Assembly (NCBI GenBank): GCA_030160035.1
Contig: BSNO01000003.1
Location: 1,518,380-1,582,379 of the forward strand
Source of the DNA: Rhizobium albus
GTDB lineage: Bacteria > Pseudomonadota > Alphaproteobacteria > Rhizobiales > Rhizobiaceae
Length of the DNA: 64,000 nt
Reading direction: 5' to 3'
Below the pieces are notes generated by a model. It was given only the letters and a program-made list of their open reading frames with translations. It made no database searches and was not told the DNA's origin. Both the position numbers and the translations under genes were made by a program. This document shows, piece by piece, positions 43,801-52,631 of this stretch (position 1 is the first letter of the stretch; each line of letters opens with the position of its first letter).

Positions 43801-44674
43801 CGGCGGCCACAAGGTGTATCTGCGCACCGGCGAATTCGACGATGGCCGCTTGGGCGAGATCTTCATCGACATGCACAAGGAAGGCGCTGCCTTCCGCGCG
43901 ATGATGAACAATTTCGCCATCGCCATCTCGCTCGGCCTGCAATACGGCGTGCCGCTGGAAGAATATGTGGAGGCCTTCACCTTCACCAAGTTCGAGCCGG
44001 CCGGCATGGTGCAGGGCAACGACGCGATCAAGAACGCCACGTCGATCCTCGACTACGTGTTCCGCGAACTCGCCGTCTCCTACCTGTCGCGCCACGACCT
44101 CGCCCATGTCGACACGTCCGATTTCGGCAACACCGCACTCGGCAAGGGCGTGAAGGAAGGCAAGGCGCAGGCGATCTCGTCCGGCCTCACCCGCGGCCAC
44201 AAGCTCACCATCGTGCAGCCGGAAACGCTGCGCCCGACCGGTGAGCCAAAAGGCGAAGCCATGAGCCCGGCCCCGGCACGCGTCGCCGCACCGACGGCGT
44301 CGATCTCCAACGTCACGGCCTTCTCGGGCACCAAGCAGCCGGCACCGCTCGCTGCCTCCCGCTCGACCGTGACGATGGCCTCAGGCGCCGGCGCAGCAAC
44401 CGCCTTCAAGCGCGATCTCGACGAAGCTCCGGAAGACCTCAATGCTGGCGTCATCGACAACGACGCCGCGACCGAGCTCTTCTCCGACAAGGCCGCCGAA
44501 GAAGCCGCCCGCGCCAAGGCCGACGCCAAGAAGGTGGAAGCCGACCGCCGCGCCAAATCGCTGATGCAAGGCTACACGGGCAACTCCTGCCCCGAATGCC
44601 AGAACTTCACGATGGTGCGGAACGGCACCTGCGAGAAGTGCGATACATGTGGCGCCACGAGCGGCTGCAGCTGA
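40841..44674 (+). CDS. nrdJ: Vitamin B12-dependent (class II) ribonucleoside-diphosphate reductase
   Basis: Reduces ribonucleotides to deoxyribonucleotides using adenosylcobalamin as radical source, independent of oxygen. The 1277-residue protein is the long alphaproteobacterial NrdJ type. The catalytic barrel shows [34 protein letters not shown] (with an active-site cysteine and glutamate) and [16 protein letters not shown]. An alanine/proline-rich linker (about 1140-1230) leads to a C-terminal cysteine-rich domain with CPECQNF and [13 protein letters not shown] that would shuttle electrons. The start follows GAGGGACA. Two NrdR boxes upstream indicate repression when deoxynucleotides are plentiful. 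No class I nrdAB or nrdR gene is in the window. Confidence 0.97.
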   Translation: MRIERRFTEAGQSAYAAIEFRKAISEIKNPDGSVVFRLADIDVPAQFSQVAADILAQKYFRKAGVPARLKRVEENDVPSFLWRSVADETALAELPEDERYGSETDARQVFTRLAGTWTYWGWKGGYFNSEEDASAFMDELAYMLATQRVAPNSPQWFNTGLHWAYGIDGPGQGHYYVDPFTKKLVQSQSAYEHPQPHACFIQSVEDDLVNESGIMDLWVREARLFKYGSGTGSNFSYLRGEGEKLSGGGKSSGLMSFLKIGDRAAGAIKSGGTTRRAAKMVVVDIDHPDIEAYIDWKVKEEQKVAALVTGSKIVAKHLKTIMKACLNCEADNGECFDPKLNSALKRAIKDAKRDAVPENYVKRVIQFAKQGYTDLDFKTYDTDWDSEAYLTVSGQNSNNSVSIKDDFLRAVESDGDWNLTARKDGRVMKTLKARDLWEKIGEAAWASADPGLHFNTTMNDWHTCVSAGAIRASNPCSEYMFLDDTACNLASLNLLQFKDAQTKNIDIEAYEHAVRLWTMVLEISVMMAQFPSRQIAELSYKYRTLGLGYANIGGLLMTSGIPYDSKEGRAICGALTAIMTGVAYATSAEMAGELGPFPGYKPNREHMLRVMRNHRRAARGESTGYEKLSVNPVALIHGDCPDQTLVTHAIAAWDKAVELGEKNGYRNAQATVIAPTGTIGLVMDCDTTGIEPDFALVKFKKLAGGGYFKIINRAVPEALRTLGYSESQIAEIEAYAVGHGNLNQAPGVNPGSLKSKGFSDEQVEALNVALKSAFDIKFAFNQWTLGADFLKEKLGVTDEQMNDFEFSLLAHLGYTKKEIEAANIHVCGAMTLEGAPFLKDEHLPVFDCANPCGKIGKRYLSVESHILMMAAAQPFISGAISKTINMPNEATVEDCKNAYMLSWKLALKANALYRDGSKLSQPLNASLIEDDADEDADEAIEALVAQPAAAQAVTITEKVVERVIERLYRDREKLPNRRKGYTQKAVVGGHKVYLRTGEFDDGRLGEIFIDMHKEGAAFRAMMNNFAIAISLGLQYGVPLEEYVEAFTFTKFEPAGMVQGNDAIKNATSILDYVFRELAVSYLSRHDLAHVDTSDFGNTALGKGVKEGKAQAISSGLTRGHKLTIVQPETLRPTGEPKGEAMSPAPARVAAPTASISNVTAFSGTKQPAPLAASRSTVTMASGAGAATAFKRDLDEAPEDLNAGVIDNDAATELFSDKAAEEAARAKADAKKVEADRRAKSLMQGYTGNSCPECQNFTMVRNGTCEKCDTCGATSGCS

Positions 44675-44683
44675 GGCAGAGGC

Positions 44684-45802
44684 TTGAAACCGCTCCGAAT
44701 ATATCTTGATACTTCTGACTACGCCCGGCTTTACAAATCAAAGCCGGGCGATAGTATTGACCAGGTTCTTAATTTTCTTGAAGAAAACATTCAACGCGGC
44801 ACTATCGAAATAGGCTATTCCTATTGGGTCGTGACTGAACTAATCCAAGATGGTGCAGAAGATTACGCCGAAGATCGTTTTGAGCGCGGCTCGATTATTC
44901 GCCGACTCTGTGGCTCAAATGCATTTCCATATTTGACTGATCTGGTGAATGGCGCCCGGTTTCCCAATGGCGGCTACTGGATGCCTCTCGACACTGTTTC
45001 ATCGCTCAGTGTCTCACCAATGGCTGCCTCAATGCGAGACAAAATCAAAGGTGATCCGCGATTAAATCGAAGTTTGAGACGCAAGCTTGCAACGCGGTCT
45101 GGGCTTCAGGAGGCATTTCGTCAGTATGCCGACGGCTCCCTACTTCAACAGTCCGAGTTTCCAGATATCCCGTTCACGCCCGAGTTTATCGAAGGAAACT
45201 ACCTTAAGCGGTACCTTACTGGGGAGATATCAGAGCAAGCTGTGAATCGAAAAATACGGGAGTGGATGTCAGACCCTCGTATCTTCTTTCGCATGTATTA
45301 TCAGTATGGCAGGGGTAAAAACCCTTTGACCCCGATCGTTGACGGCGCAGCAGAGACAATTACAGCGGACCTCGAAAAATTTATTCGCTTGCAGCGGGAC
45401 GTAGAAGATCTGTACTCCTCAGCCAGAATTAGTTATGAGAAATATAAATTTCAAAAATTGAAATTCGAAAATAATACTGGCCTCAACACGTCAATGATTT
45501 CCTTGGCAAAACCAAAGAAGCCAGTCTTTCCGGCGCCGGAAATCAAATTAGACGAGATCTTCGGCTTAGGTAAAAGCGCTTACATCAATACTTATTTGAA
45601 ACAAGCAACAAAGCAAGCCTTCCAGTTTTCGCCTTCTGATCTCGTTGACCTACTTCATCTACGTTATATTTTTGAGTGCGACCTGCTACGTTGCGATTCA
45701 AAAATGGCCGCCATTTTTCGGACGTGCCCACACATGCCTAGCAGTCGTATCGTGGCAAAATTGGAAGATCTTCCCGGTCGCATCGCAGAACGACTCCATT
45801 AA
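44684..45802 (+). CDS. Hypothetical AT-rich gene, PIN-like domain candidate
   Basis: Unrecognised protein of 372 residues, no membrane segment or signal peptide. The N-terminal strand RIYLDTSDYARLY (D9, D12), a glutamate in VVTELIQD (E52) and the C-terminal block SDLVDLLHLRYIFECDLLRCDSKMAAIF (D319, D322, H325, D333, D338) are placed like the acidic metal-binding residues of PIN-type nucleases; a charged helical stretch (about 225-260) lies between. It starts at TTG nine bases after the nrdJ stop, behind GAGGCAGAGG. Codon use and base composition are far more AT-rich than the neighbours (14 of 60 G/C in 45421-45480), pointing to recent horizontal acquisition. No antitoxin or partner gene is adjacent. 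Nuclease function is inference. Confidence 0.7.
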   Translation: MKPLRIYLDTSDYARLYKSKPGDSIDQVLNFLEENIQRGTIEIGYSYWVVTELIQDGAEDYAEDRFERGSIIRRLCGSNAFPYLTDLVNGARFPNGGYWMPLDTVSSLSVSPMAASMRDKIKGDPRLNRSLRRKLATRSGLQEAFRQYADGSLLQQSEFPDIPFTPEFIEGNYLKRYLTGEISEQAVNRKIREWMSDPRIFFRMYYQYGRGKNPLTPIVDGAAETITADLEKFIRLQRDVEDLYSSARISYEKYKFQKLKFENNTGLNTSMISLAKPKKPVFPAPEIKLDEIFGLGKSAYINTYLKQATKQAFQFSPSDLVDLLHLRYIFECDLLRCDSKMAAIFRTCPHMPSSRIVAKLEDLPGRIAERLH

Positions 45803-46022
45803 ATTCACATTCGCACCACTACCTCTCCTCGCCCCCGCGGGTCTGGCTCGTTATGGGACGCTTTATCTCTGGAACACTACTCGCCAGAGTCTTAGCACCT
45901 TCTGCCGGATCGTTGCGACAAAGCAGTGCGTGTGCGCAATCCCCCGTCCTCGCCGCCACCCCACCCTCGCCCTATATCGCCTCTCAATCGACATCTAACC
46001 CGTGCATCCCAAAAGGCCTCAC

Positions 46023-46934
46023 ATGAGCAAACGCATCGTTTTCACCGGCGGAAGCGGCAAGGCTGGGCGCCATGCGGTCGCCTATCTCAAGGCGCAGGGC
46101 CATACGGTGCTCAATGTCGATCTGAAGCCGCTCGATATCGAGGGGGTCAACACGCTGACGGCTGACCTGACGGACAGCGGCCAGGTCTTCAATGCGCTTT
46201 CGATGCATTTCGGGTTCGAGGGCTTCGAGACCGGCAAGGGGCCGGCGCCGGTCGATGCCGTGGTGCATTTCGCAGCCATTCCGCGGGTGCTGCTCCAGCC
46301 GGACAACGAGACGTTCAAGGCGAACGTCACCTCGACCTACAATGTCATCGAAGCGGCGACCAAGCTCGGCGTCCGCAAGATCGTCATCGCGTCCAGCGAA
46401 ACCACCTATGGCGTGTGCTTTGCCGAGGGCGACAAGGACTACAAGCAGTTTCCGCTGGACGAGGACTACGACATCGATCCGATGGACAGCTACGGCCTGT
46501 CGAAGCTGGTGAACGAAAAGACCGGCAGGGCTTTTGCCGAACGCACGGGCGCCGACATCTACGCGCTGCGCATCGGCAACGTGATCGAACCGGAAGATTA
46601 TGCCCGATTCCCGGCCTTCCTCGCCGATCCCCTGTCGCGCAAGCGCAATGCCTGGAGCTACATCGACGCCCGCGATCTCGGCCAGATCGTCGATCTGTGC
46701 ATCGGCAGGGACGGTCTGGGCTTCCAGGTGTTCAACGCCGTGAACGACGAGATCACGGCCAATGAACCGAGTGCAGAATTCCTCGCCAAATGGGCGCCGA
46801 ACACGCCGATCACGCAGCCGATGGACGAGTTTGAAGCCCCCATCTCGAACGCGAAGATCCGAAATGTGCTCGGCTTCAAGGAACAGCACAATTGGCGCCA
46901 ATACGTGCCGGGCGCCGAACGGCAAGGCAGCTAG
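46023..46934 (+). CDS. NAD-dependent epimerase/dehydratase family protein (extended SDR)
   Basis: A 303-residue extended short-chain dehydrogenase. The Rossmann motif is TGGSGKAGRHA near residues 8-18, DLTDSGQV follows strand 3, VVHFAAIP is typical of sugar-nucleotide epimerases, the catalytic motif is YGLSK with SSETTYG before it, and LRIGNVIEP matches the LRxxNV segment. The substrate is probably a nucleotide sugar or a sugar acid (uronate dehydrogenase-like), but it cannot be fixed. I chose ATG 46023 over an upstream in-frame ATG at 46002 because family proteins begin directly at MSKRIVFTGG. Confidence 0.9.
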   Translation: MSKRIVFTGGSGKAGRHAVAYLKAQGHTVLNVDLKPLDIEGVNTLTADLTDSGQVFNALSMHFGFEGFETGKGPAPVDAVVHFAAIPRVLLQPDNETFKANVTSTYNVIEAATKLGVRKIVIASSETTYGVCFAEGDKDYKQFPLDEDYDIDPMDSYGLSKLVNEKTGRAFAERTGADIYALRIGNVIEPEDYARFPAFLADPLSRKRNAWSYIDARDLGQIVDLCIGRDGLGFQVFNAVNDEITANEPSAEFLAKWAPNTPITQPMDEFEAPISNAKIRNVLGFKEQHNWRQYVPGAERQGS

Positions 46935-46946
46935 GCTTACAACGCG

Positions 46947-46993
46947 GCAAGCCGCAGATGGAAGCCATGCTCGTGGCTCCATCTGCGGCTTGC
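46947..46993. repeat. Long intergenic hairpin without T-run
   Basis: GCAAGCCGCAGATGGA (46947-46962) is perfectly complementary to TCCATCTGCGGCTTGC (46978-46993), 16 bp around a 15-base loop that can itself pair further (AGCC/GGCT). It lies between convergent genes. The absence of a U-run on either strand argues against a simple terminator; it may be a 3'-end stabiliser or a small repeat element. Confidence 0.6.
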
Positions 46994-47022
46994 GCGCCCC
47001 GACGTCGAAGGGTGCAGCGACC

Positions 47023-48195
47023 TTAAGGCCGCATCACCACCTTCACGCACCCGTCGGTCTTGTCCCGGAACGCCTTGTACATATCCGGTCCTTCTTCCAG
47101 CGTCGCGTGATGCGTGATGACGAAGCTCGGGTCGATCTCGCCCTCCACCACCTTCTGCAGCAGCGGCTCCAGATAGCGGTGCGTGTGCGTCTGCCCCATC
47201 TTGAAGGTCAGCGCCTTGTTCATGGCCGGGCCAAAGGGCAGATGATCCACCATCCCCACATAGACGCCCGGGATCGACAGCGTGCCGCCCTTGCGGCATG
47301 AGAAGATCATCTCGCGCAGCACATGCGGCCGGTCGGTACCCAGCATCAGAGCGGCCTTTGCCTTGTCCAGCATGGAATCGGCGCTGGCGCCCGCATCCGC
47401 TTCGGTGCCGACGCAGTCGATGCAGCTGTCAGGCCCGCGCCCGTCGGTCATCTCCATCAGCGCGTCGTAGACATTCACATCCTTGAAATCGAGCGTCTCC
47501 GCCTTGCCGTGCGAGCGCGCCATCTCCAGACGCTCCGGCACGGTGTCGATGGCGATGACGCGTCCGGCGCCGAGCATCCAGGCACTCTGGATGGCAAACT
47601 GGCCAACCGGACCGCAGCCCCAGATCGCGACCGTGTCACCCGGTTCGATCTGCGCATTTTCAGCCGCCATGTAGCCGGTAGGGAAGATATCCGAGAGGAA
47701 CAGCACCTGATCGTCCGGCAGCCCGTCCGGCACCTTGATCGGGCCGACATCGGCGAACGGCACACGGAGATATTCCGCCTGCCCGCCCGCATAGCCGCCG
47801 AGCAGGTGTGAATAGCCGAAGAGACCGGAGGGTGAGTGGCCCATCACCTTGCGCGCCATCTCGACGTTTCGGTTGGAGCGATCGCAAAGCGAGAACAGCT
47901 GCTTCTTGCAGAAGTAGCACTGCCCGCACGCCATGTTGAACGGCACGACGACCCGGTCGCCCACCTGGAACTTCTTGACCGAGCGGCCGACCTCGATCAC
48001 CTCGCCCATGGTCTCGTGGCCAAGAATGTCGCCCGATTCCATCGTCGGCATGTAGCCGTCCATCAGGTGGAGGTCCGATCCACAGATCGCACAGGACGTC
48101 ACCTTGATGATGATGTCGCCATCGTCTTCGATCGTCGGATCGTCCACCGAGTCGCAGCGAATGTCGCCCTTGCCGTGCCAGCACAGTGCTTTCAT
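47023..48195 (-). CDS. Zinc-dependent alcohol dehydrogenase
   Basis: A 390-residue medium-chain dehydrogenase. The catalytic zinc site has [10 protein letters not shown] and GHETMGEV, the structural zinc loop is [15 protein letters not shown], and the cofactor motif [14 protein letters not shown] lies near the middle. The insert around [34 protein letters not shown] and the length match the glutathione-independent formaldehyde/threonine dehydrogenase-like group common in Rhizobiales. It might oxidise formaldehyde or a longer alcohol; I cannot decide from sequence. It faces away from the SNase gene. Confidence 0.93.
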   Translation of the reverse strand: MKALCWHGKGDIRCDSVDDPTIEDDGDIIIKVTSCAICGSDLHLMDGYMPTMESGDILGHETMGEVIEVGRSVKKFQVGDRVVVPFNMACGQCYFCKKQLFSLCDRSNRNVEMARKVMGHSPSGLFGYSHLLGGYAGGQAEYLRVPFADVGPIKVPDGLPDDQVLFLSDIFPTGYMAAENAQIEPGDTVAIWGCGPVGQFAIQSAWMLGAGRVIAIDTVPERLEMARSHGKAETLDFKDVNVYDALMEMTDGRGPDSCIDCVGTEADAGASADSMLDKAKAALMLGTDRPHVLREMIFSCRKGGTLSIPGVYVGMVDHLPFGPAMNKALTFKMGQTHTHRYLEPLLQKVVEGEIDPSFVITHHATLEEGPDMYKAFRDKTDGCVKVVMRP

Positions 48196-48407
48196 CTGAT
48201 CGTCCCTTCCTATCCATTGCTGGCCCCCGAACAGGGCGCTGCGACCGATGTTCCATTGGCCGGTCGATGGACGGGGACGCCGGCGGGCTCATCCACAGCG
48301 AGATCCCTGCATTTCCGGGCGGCCGGCGCATTTTCATGGCGGCGTTAATCCCCGGGCAAGCGCTGCGGGCGACACTCACCTCCTTCCATTGCTTGGTGAG
48401 GTGTGAC

Positions 48408-49130
48408 ATGGCGCGGCGGAATTCTGGCAAAAGACGCAAGGCCGCGAAGCGGTCGGTGGGCGGCCAGCTGCTTGCCAGGCTCGGTCAGAGCATGCAGCTT
48501 GGCATCGTCGCGCTTGCCGTCGTCGGCGGGCACCATCTGCTGACCAGCGAGACCGGCGAGAAGCTCGTGACCGAGTTGGTGACGAAGCCGGCAAGCGAGG
48601 TCATCGCCCATGTAGAGACGGCACGCAGGCCCGCTCCGGCCCAGACGGGGACCCAGCCTGGAACCCAGGCTACGACCTCGGCCAAGCCAAACCCGCCTAT
48701 GCCGGTCCCTTCCGTTGACCGTCAGGCAACGACCGCTGCGATCGACAGGGACGCCGTTCGTCCCCCTGCCCCGATCCCGGCCGCGGTGCAAATCACCATG
48801 TGCGGCTCTGGGGCCCGCATCAACTGCGTGGTCGATGGCGACACGATCTGGCTTGGCGGCCAGAACATCCGCATCGCCGATATCGACACGCCGGAAATCT
48901 TCAGCCCGCAATGCGCGGCCGAGCGCGAACGAGGCGAGCGGGCAGCCCGGCGCCTGCAGCAGCTCGTCAATGCGGGGCCAATAGAGCTGCGGAGAGGACT
49001 TCGCGACGAGGATCGCTATGGCCGCAAGCTGCGCACGCTGCATCGCGGCGGCCGCTCGCTCGGCGATATCCTGGTCGCCGAAGGGCTCGCCCGCAAATGG
49101 GATGGCGCACGCCGCGGCTGGTGCGCCTGA
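48408..49130 (+). CDS. Membrane-anchored thermonuclease-like (SNase) protein
   Basis: A 240-residue protein. The strongly basic N-terminus (ARRNSGKRRKAAKR) is followed by a hydrophobic segment (about 30-48) that would anchor or export it, then a Pro/Thr/Ala-rich linker (about 70-125). The C-terminal SNase/TNase domain (about 128-240) reads CVVDGDTIWLGGQNIRIADIDTPEIF, RLQQLVNAGPIEL and DRYGRKLRTL. The catalytic arginine/aspartate pattern is present (DGDT, RDEDRYGR), so nuclease activity in the periplasm is plausible. ATG 48408 is preceded by GGTGAGGTG. A C-terminal RRGWC motif is typical of the family. Confidence 0.88.
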   Translation: MARRNSGKRRKAAKRSVGGQLLARLGQSMQLGIVALAVVGGHHLLTSETGEKLVTELVTKPASEVIAHVETARRPAPAQTGTQPGTQATTSAKPNPPMPVPSVDRQATTAAIDRDAVRPPAPIPAAVQITMCGSGARINCVVDGDTIWLGGQNIRIADIDTPEIFSPQCAAERERGERAARRLQQLVNAGPIELRRGLRDEDRYGRKLRTLHRGGRSLGDILVAEGLARKWDGARRGWCA

Positions 49131-49168
49131 TCCGCCCGTGACACCCGGCTGAATTTCATTCGTCCAAA

Positions 49169-49202
49169 GAAAAACCCCGCCCTTCGGTGAAGGACGGGGT
49201 TT
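49169..49202 (-). terminator. Rho-independent terminator of the ribosomal/alpha cluster
   Basis: Stem AAACCCCG (49172-49179) / CGGGGTTT (49195-49202) with inner CCTT/AAGG and loop CGGTG. The A-rich left side becomes a U-run read leftward. It lies 32 bases past the rplQ stop, the expected end of the cluster. Confidence 0.9.
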
Positions 49203-49233
49203 CTGATAGCCCGGATAACGGAAGCGGCGTGGG

Positions 49234-49659
49234 TTACGCGGCTTCTGCTTCCCGCTCTTCGGCTTCGACGCGGGCACGGTCTGCTGCACCCTTGGCGTTG
49301 ACGTCGCGTTCCACGAACTCGATGACGGCGAGCGGAGCGTTGTCACCGGCACGGAAGCCAGCCTTCATGATGCGCAGATAGCCGCCGTGACGGTCTGCGT
49401 AACGCGAAGCGATCGCGTCGAACAGCTTGCGCACTGCGTCCTGGTCCTTGATCTGCGAGAGCGCCTGGCGGCGCGCATGCAGGTCACCGCGCTTGCCGAG
49501 CGTAACGAGCTTCTCGACGATCGGGCGGATTTCCTTGGCCTTGGGCAGAGTGGTGACAATCTGCTCATGGACGATCAGGGACACGGCCATGTTGGCGAAC
49601 ATCGCCTTGCGGTGGCTTGCGGTCCGGTTGAGCTTGCGGCCTGCATTGCGATGGCGCAT
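49234..49659 (-). CDS. rplQ: 50S ribosomal protein L17
   Basis: A 141-residue large-subunit protein near the exit tunnel. The conserved start [20 protein letters not shown], the [16 protein letters not shown] helix and [23 protein letters not shown] are diagnostic. The C-terminal A/E/R-rich tail is longer than in E. coli, as usual in alphaproteobacteria. It is the last gene of the alpha operon, downstream of rpoA. Confidence 0.98.
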   Translation of the reverse strand: MRHRNAGRKLNRTASHRKAMFANMAVSLIVHEQIVTTLPKAKEIRPIVEKLVTLGKRGDLHARRQALSQIKDQDAVRKLFDAIASRYADRHGGYLRIMKAGFRAGDNAPLAVIEFVERDVNAKGAADRARVEAEEREAEAA

Positions 49660-49712
49660 GAGCCTTCTCCTTCAGGGGCGGATGGCACTTTGGCTCATCC
49701 GCAGTCTAGGGG

Positions 49713-50723
49713 TTAATACTGGTCTTCGTAGCGCTTGGCGAGATCGTCGATGTTTTCCGGCGGCCAGGCGGGCACTTCCATGCCGAGATGCAGACCCATG
49801 GAGGCCAGCACTTCCTTGATCTCGTTCAGCGACTTGCGGCCGAAGTTCGGCGTACGGAGCATCTCCGCTTCGGTCTTCTGGATGAGATCGCCGATATAGA
49901 CGATGTTGTCGTTCTTCAGGCAGTTCGCCGAACGGACCGAAAGCTCCAGCTCGTCGACCTTCTTGAGGAGCGCCGGGTTGAAAGCCAGTTCGGTGACGGC
50001 TTCTTCCTCGGTTTCCTTCTGCGGCTCGTCGAAATTGACGAAGACGCCAAGCTGGTCCTGGATGATGCGAGCGGCAAAAGCCACTGCGTCTTCACCCGTG
50101 ACCGAACCGTCGGTCTCGATGGTCATGGTCAGCTTGTCGTAGTCGAGAACCTGGCCCTCACGGGTGTTTTCGACCTTGTACGAAACCTTCTTGACCGGCG
50201 AATAGAGGCTGTCGACCGGGATGAGGCCGATCGGCGCGTCTTCGGCGCGGTTGCGGTCGGCAGGCACATAGCCCTTGCCGTTGGCGACCGTGAACTCCAT
50301 GCGGATTTCCGCGCCCTCGTCGAGGGTGCAGATGACGTGCTCGGGGTTCAGGATTTCGACGTCGCCGACGGTCTGGATGTCACCAGCCTTCACGACACCG
50401 GGGCCCTGCTTGCGCACGACCATACGCTTGGTCTCGTCGCCATCCATCTTGATGGCGATTTCCTTGATGTTCAGGACGATGTCGGTGACATCTTCGCGAA
50501 CGCCCGGGATCGAGGAGAATTCATGCAGCACGCCGTCGATCTGGACTGCCGTGACGGCAGCGCCACGCAGCGACGACAGAAGCACGCGACGAAGCGCGTT
50601 GCCGAGGGTGAGGCCGAAGCCACGCTCGAGCGGCTCGGCAACCAGCGTCGCCTTGGTGCGGCCCGAGGAGGAGAACTCCACCTTGTTCGGCTTGATCAGT
50701 TCCTGCCAGTTTTTCTGGATCAT
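49713..50723 (-). CDS. rpoA: DNA-directed RNA polymerase subunit alpha
   Basis: A 336-residue alpha subunit. The N-terminal domain (about 1-235; [34 protein letters not shown]) dimerises to start polymerase assembly; a flexible linker follows; the C-terminal domain (about 255-325; [44 protein letters not shown]) binds UP-element DNA and activators. The start is ATG 50723 ([10 protein letters not shown]); an upstream in-frame start at 50768 is not needed. It lies between rpsK and rplQ in the standard alpha-operon order. Confidence 0.98.
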   Translation of the reverse strand: MIQKNWQELIKPNKVEFSSSGRTKATLVAEPLERGFGLTLGNALRRVLLSSLRGAAVTAVQIDGVLHEFSSIPGVREDVTDIVLNIKEIAIKMDGDETKRMVVRKQGPGVVKAGDIQTVGDVEILNPEHVICTLDEGAEIRMEFTVANGKGYVPADRNRAEDAPIGLIPVDSLYSPVKKVSYKVENTREGQVLDYDKLTMTIETDGSVTGEDAVAFAARIIQDQLGVFVNFDEPQKETEEEAVTELAFNPALLKKVDELELSVRSANCLKNDNIVYIGDLIQKTEAEMLRTPNFGRKSLNEIKEVLASMGLHLGMEVPAWPPENIDDLAKRYEDQY

Positions 50724-50828
50724 GGTTTTTCCTTTCGCATCCCGCCACCATCCAATCGTGACGGGCAAGACGAAGAGCCGCAGAGGATCCGGGCCATCCC
50801 GGATCGTGCGGCATCGAAGAAGAGATGC

Positions 50829-51218
50829 TTAGACGCGGCGCTTCTTGCGCGGGCGGCAGCCATTGTGCGGGATCGGCGTCACATCGCGGATCGACGTGAT
50901 CGTGAAACCGGCGGCCTGCAGCGCGCGCAGAGCCGACTCACGGCCCGAACCGGGGCCGCAGACTTCGACTTCCAGCGAACGCATGCCGTGTTCCTGCGCC
51001 TTCTTGGCGCAATCTTCCGCAGCCATCTGGGCAGCGAACGGCGTCGACTTGCGCGAACCCTTGAAGCCCTTGGCACCAGCAGACGACCAGGCAATTGCGT
51101 TGCCCTGTGCGTCGGTGATGGTGATCATGGTGTTGTTGAACGTCGAGTTTACGTGAGCAACGCCCGACGAGATATTCTTGCGTTCGCGACGGCGGACGCG
51201 TGCGGCTTCCTTGGCCAT
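50829..51218 (-). CDS. rpsK: 30S ribosomal protein S11
   Basis: A 129-residue platform protein that contacts the E-site mRNA. Typical segments are [49 protein letters not shown] and the invariant tail [23 protein letters not shown]. It sits upstream of rpoA, with 105 bases between, and downstream of rpsM across a 145-base gap containing a nested inverted repeat. Confidence 0.98.
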   Translation of the reverse strand: MAKEAARVRRRERKNISSGVAHVNSTFNNTMITITDAQGNAIAWSSAGAKGFKGSRKSTPFAAQMAAEDCAKKAQEHGMRSLEVEVCGPGSGRESALRALQAAGFTITSIRDVTPIPHNGCRPRKKRRV

Positions 51219-51272
51219 GGTCTTCCTTTCAGTCGATCTCTACGCCGCCGTAATACCAGCGGCTCCACCAGG

Positions 51273-51361
51273 TGGTGAATGGTGAATGGGAAAACGGTGA
51301 ATGGACAAAGCCCACCTCGCGGCGAACACGCCATTCACCATTCACCATTAGCCATTCACCG
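51273..51361. repeat. Nested inverted repeat of GGTGAAT units between rpsM and rpsK
   Basis: The 17-bp arm TGGTGAATGGTGAATGG (51273-51289) is perfectly repeated in inverted form at 51331-51347. A second 10-bp pair, CGGTGAATGG (51295-51304) and CCATTCACCG (51352-51361), is interleaved. Each arm is built of the heptamer GGTGAAT. The element fills most of the 145-base intergenic space inside an essential operon, where alphaproteobacteria usually have a much shorter gap. Confidence 0.8.
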
Positions 51362-51363
51362 CA

Positions 51364-51732
51364 TTACTTCTTCTTGCCGGCAATCGCCTTTGCCGGACCC
51401 TTGCGGGTGCGAGCATTGGTGTGCGTGCGCTGGCCGCGGACCGGAAGGCCACGACGGTGACGCAGGCCGCGGTAGCAGCCGAGGTCCATGAGACGCTTGA
51501 TGTTCATCGAGGTCTCACGACGCAGATCGCCCTCGACCTGATAGTCACGGTCGATGGACTCGCGGATCGCGAGAACTTCAGCGTCCGAGAGCTGGTTCAC
51601 GCGGCGCTCTGCCGGAATGTTGTTCTTGGCGACAATCTCGGCAGCCAGCTTGGGGCCAATGCCGTGAATGTACTGAAGCGCGATGATGACGCGCTTGTTG
51701 GTCGGAATGTTTACGCCTGCAATGCGGGCCAT
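51364..51732 (-). CDS. rpsM: 30S ribosomal protein S13
   Basis: A 122-residue head protein that contacts tRNA and forms the B1 intersubunit bridge. [25 protein letters not shown], the [34 protein letters not shown] segment and the KAIAGKKK tail are diagnostic. ATG 51732 begins MARIAGV; the ORF can extend two codons upstream. It follows adk across a structured 248-base gap, as the first gene of the alpha operon. Confidence 0.98.
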   Translation of the reverse strand: MARIAGVNIPTNKRVIIALQYIHGIGPKLAAEIVAKNNIPAERRVNQLSDAEVLAIRESIDRDYQVEGDLRRETSMNIKRLMDLGCYRGLRHRRGLPVRGQRTHTNARTRKGPAKAIAGKKK

Positions 51733-51980
51733 ACCCAATTCTCCATGTTGCCCGGAGCGATCCGGTGCCGGCCAGGCCGGCTGTAAAGATTACCCGCGTC
51801 CGGTGGAGGCCGGCCCATGCGGATCATGAACTCATCTTCAAAAGGCCAAACGCTCGTCCATCCGGACGAGAGAATCCGACAATCGTGAAGGGATGCGGTG
51901 CCGTAGTCGAAAACGGCACCGTCGTCAACCACCCGGCGCGATTCTCTTAGCAAGAACCGGGCCGAGCGATCTGGTTTGGG
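51733..51980 (-). promoter_or_regulatory. Structured leader/intergenic region upstream of rpsM
   Basis: Three stems can be drawn: CTCGTCC/GGACGAG (51853-51859 with 51864-51870), CGGTGCCGT/ACGGCACCG (51896-51904 with 51913-51921) and the enclosing GAGAATC/GATTCTC (51870-51876 with 51940-51946). In E. coli the S13 leader is where S4 represses the alpha operon. Whether this is an equivalent leader or a local promoter region is inference. Confidence 0.4.
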
Positions 51981-52631
51981 TCAGACGTTCGCGAGGATCG
52001 CTTCGATCTGGGCGGTCACATCGTCCATCGGTGCCATACCATCCAGGGACTTCAGCTTGCCCTTGCAGTGGTAGTAGCCGATCAGCGGCGACGTTTCCTT
52101 GTAGTAAGCCTGGAGGCGCGTCTGAACCGTTTCGGCCTTGTCGTCCGGTCGGCGCTTGAACTCCGTCGAGCCGCACTTGTCGCAGACGCCCGGGGTTTTC
52201 GGCTGATGGTTCGTGTCGTGATAGCCAGCGCCGCAATTGGCGCAGGTGTAACGTCCCGCGATGCGGTCGACCAGAAGCTCGTCGTCGACCCGCATCTCGA
52301 TCACGACCGAAAGATCCAGGCCCTTTGCCGCCAGCATCTGCTCGACGGCATCGGCTTGCACCAGGGTCCGCGGATAACCGTCGAGGATGAAACCCTTGCG
52401 GCAATCGTCCTGATCGATCCGGTCGGACACGATCGCATTCACGATGTCGTCGGATACGAGCTTGCCCGCATCCATGACCGCTTTGGCGCGCTTGCCGACT
52501 TCGGTCTCGGCGGCGACCGCTGCACGCAGCATGTCGCCAGTTGAAAGTTGGGGAATGCCGTACTTCTCGACCAGCCGTTGAGCTTGTGTCCCCTTGCCCG
52601 CTCCCGGCGGTCCTAGAAGTATTAATCTCAT
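51981..52631 (-). CDS. adk: Adenylate kinase
   Basis: Catalyses ATP + AMP to 2 ADP. The 216-residue long-form enzyme has the P-loop [10 protein letters not shown] near residues 7-16, the NMP-binding [20 protein letters not shown], and a lid domain with four cysteines (CANC...CDKC, about residues 130-153) that would bind zinc. Zinc lids occur in many alphaproteobacteria. The start codon overlaps the secY stop by four bases, indicating translational coupling, as is common in the spc cluster. Confidence 0.97.
   Translation of the reverse strand: MRLILLGPPGAGKGTQAQRLVEKYGIPQLSTGDMLRAAVAAETEVGKRAKAVMDAGKLVSDDIVNAIVSDRIDQDDCRKGFILDGYPRTLVQADAVEQMLAAKGLDLSVVIEMRVDDELLVDRIAGRYTCANCGAGYHDTNHQPKTPGVCDKCGSTEFKRRPDDKAETVQTRLQAYYKETSPLIGYYHCKGKLKSLDGMAPMDDVTAQIEAILANV

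Noticed and set aside
40691..44200. A 1169-codon open frame on the minus strand opposite nrdJ
   Set aside because: It is the antisense of a conserved enzyme gene; long antisense frames are expected with strong GC-rich codon bias, and the residue composition matches no family.
44684..45802. Classic VapBC toxin-antitoxin system
   Set aside because: The protein is about three times the size of VapC and there is no small antitoxin gene before or after it.
45803..46022. Mobile-element remnants at the right edge of the AT-rich gene
   Set aside because: No inverted or direct repeats, integrase fragment or tRNA attachment site could be found by eye.
49788..51278. A 496-codon plus-strand open frame across rpoA and rpsK
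   Set aside because: Antisense shadow of two ribosomal-cluster genes.
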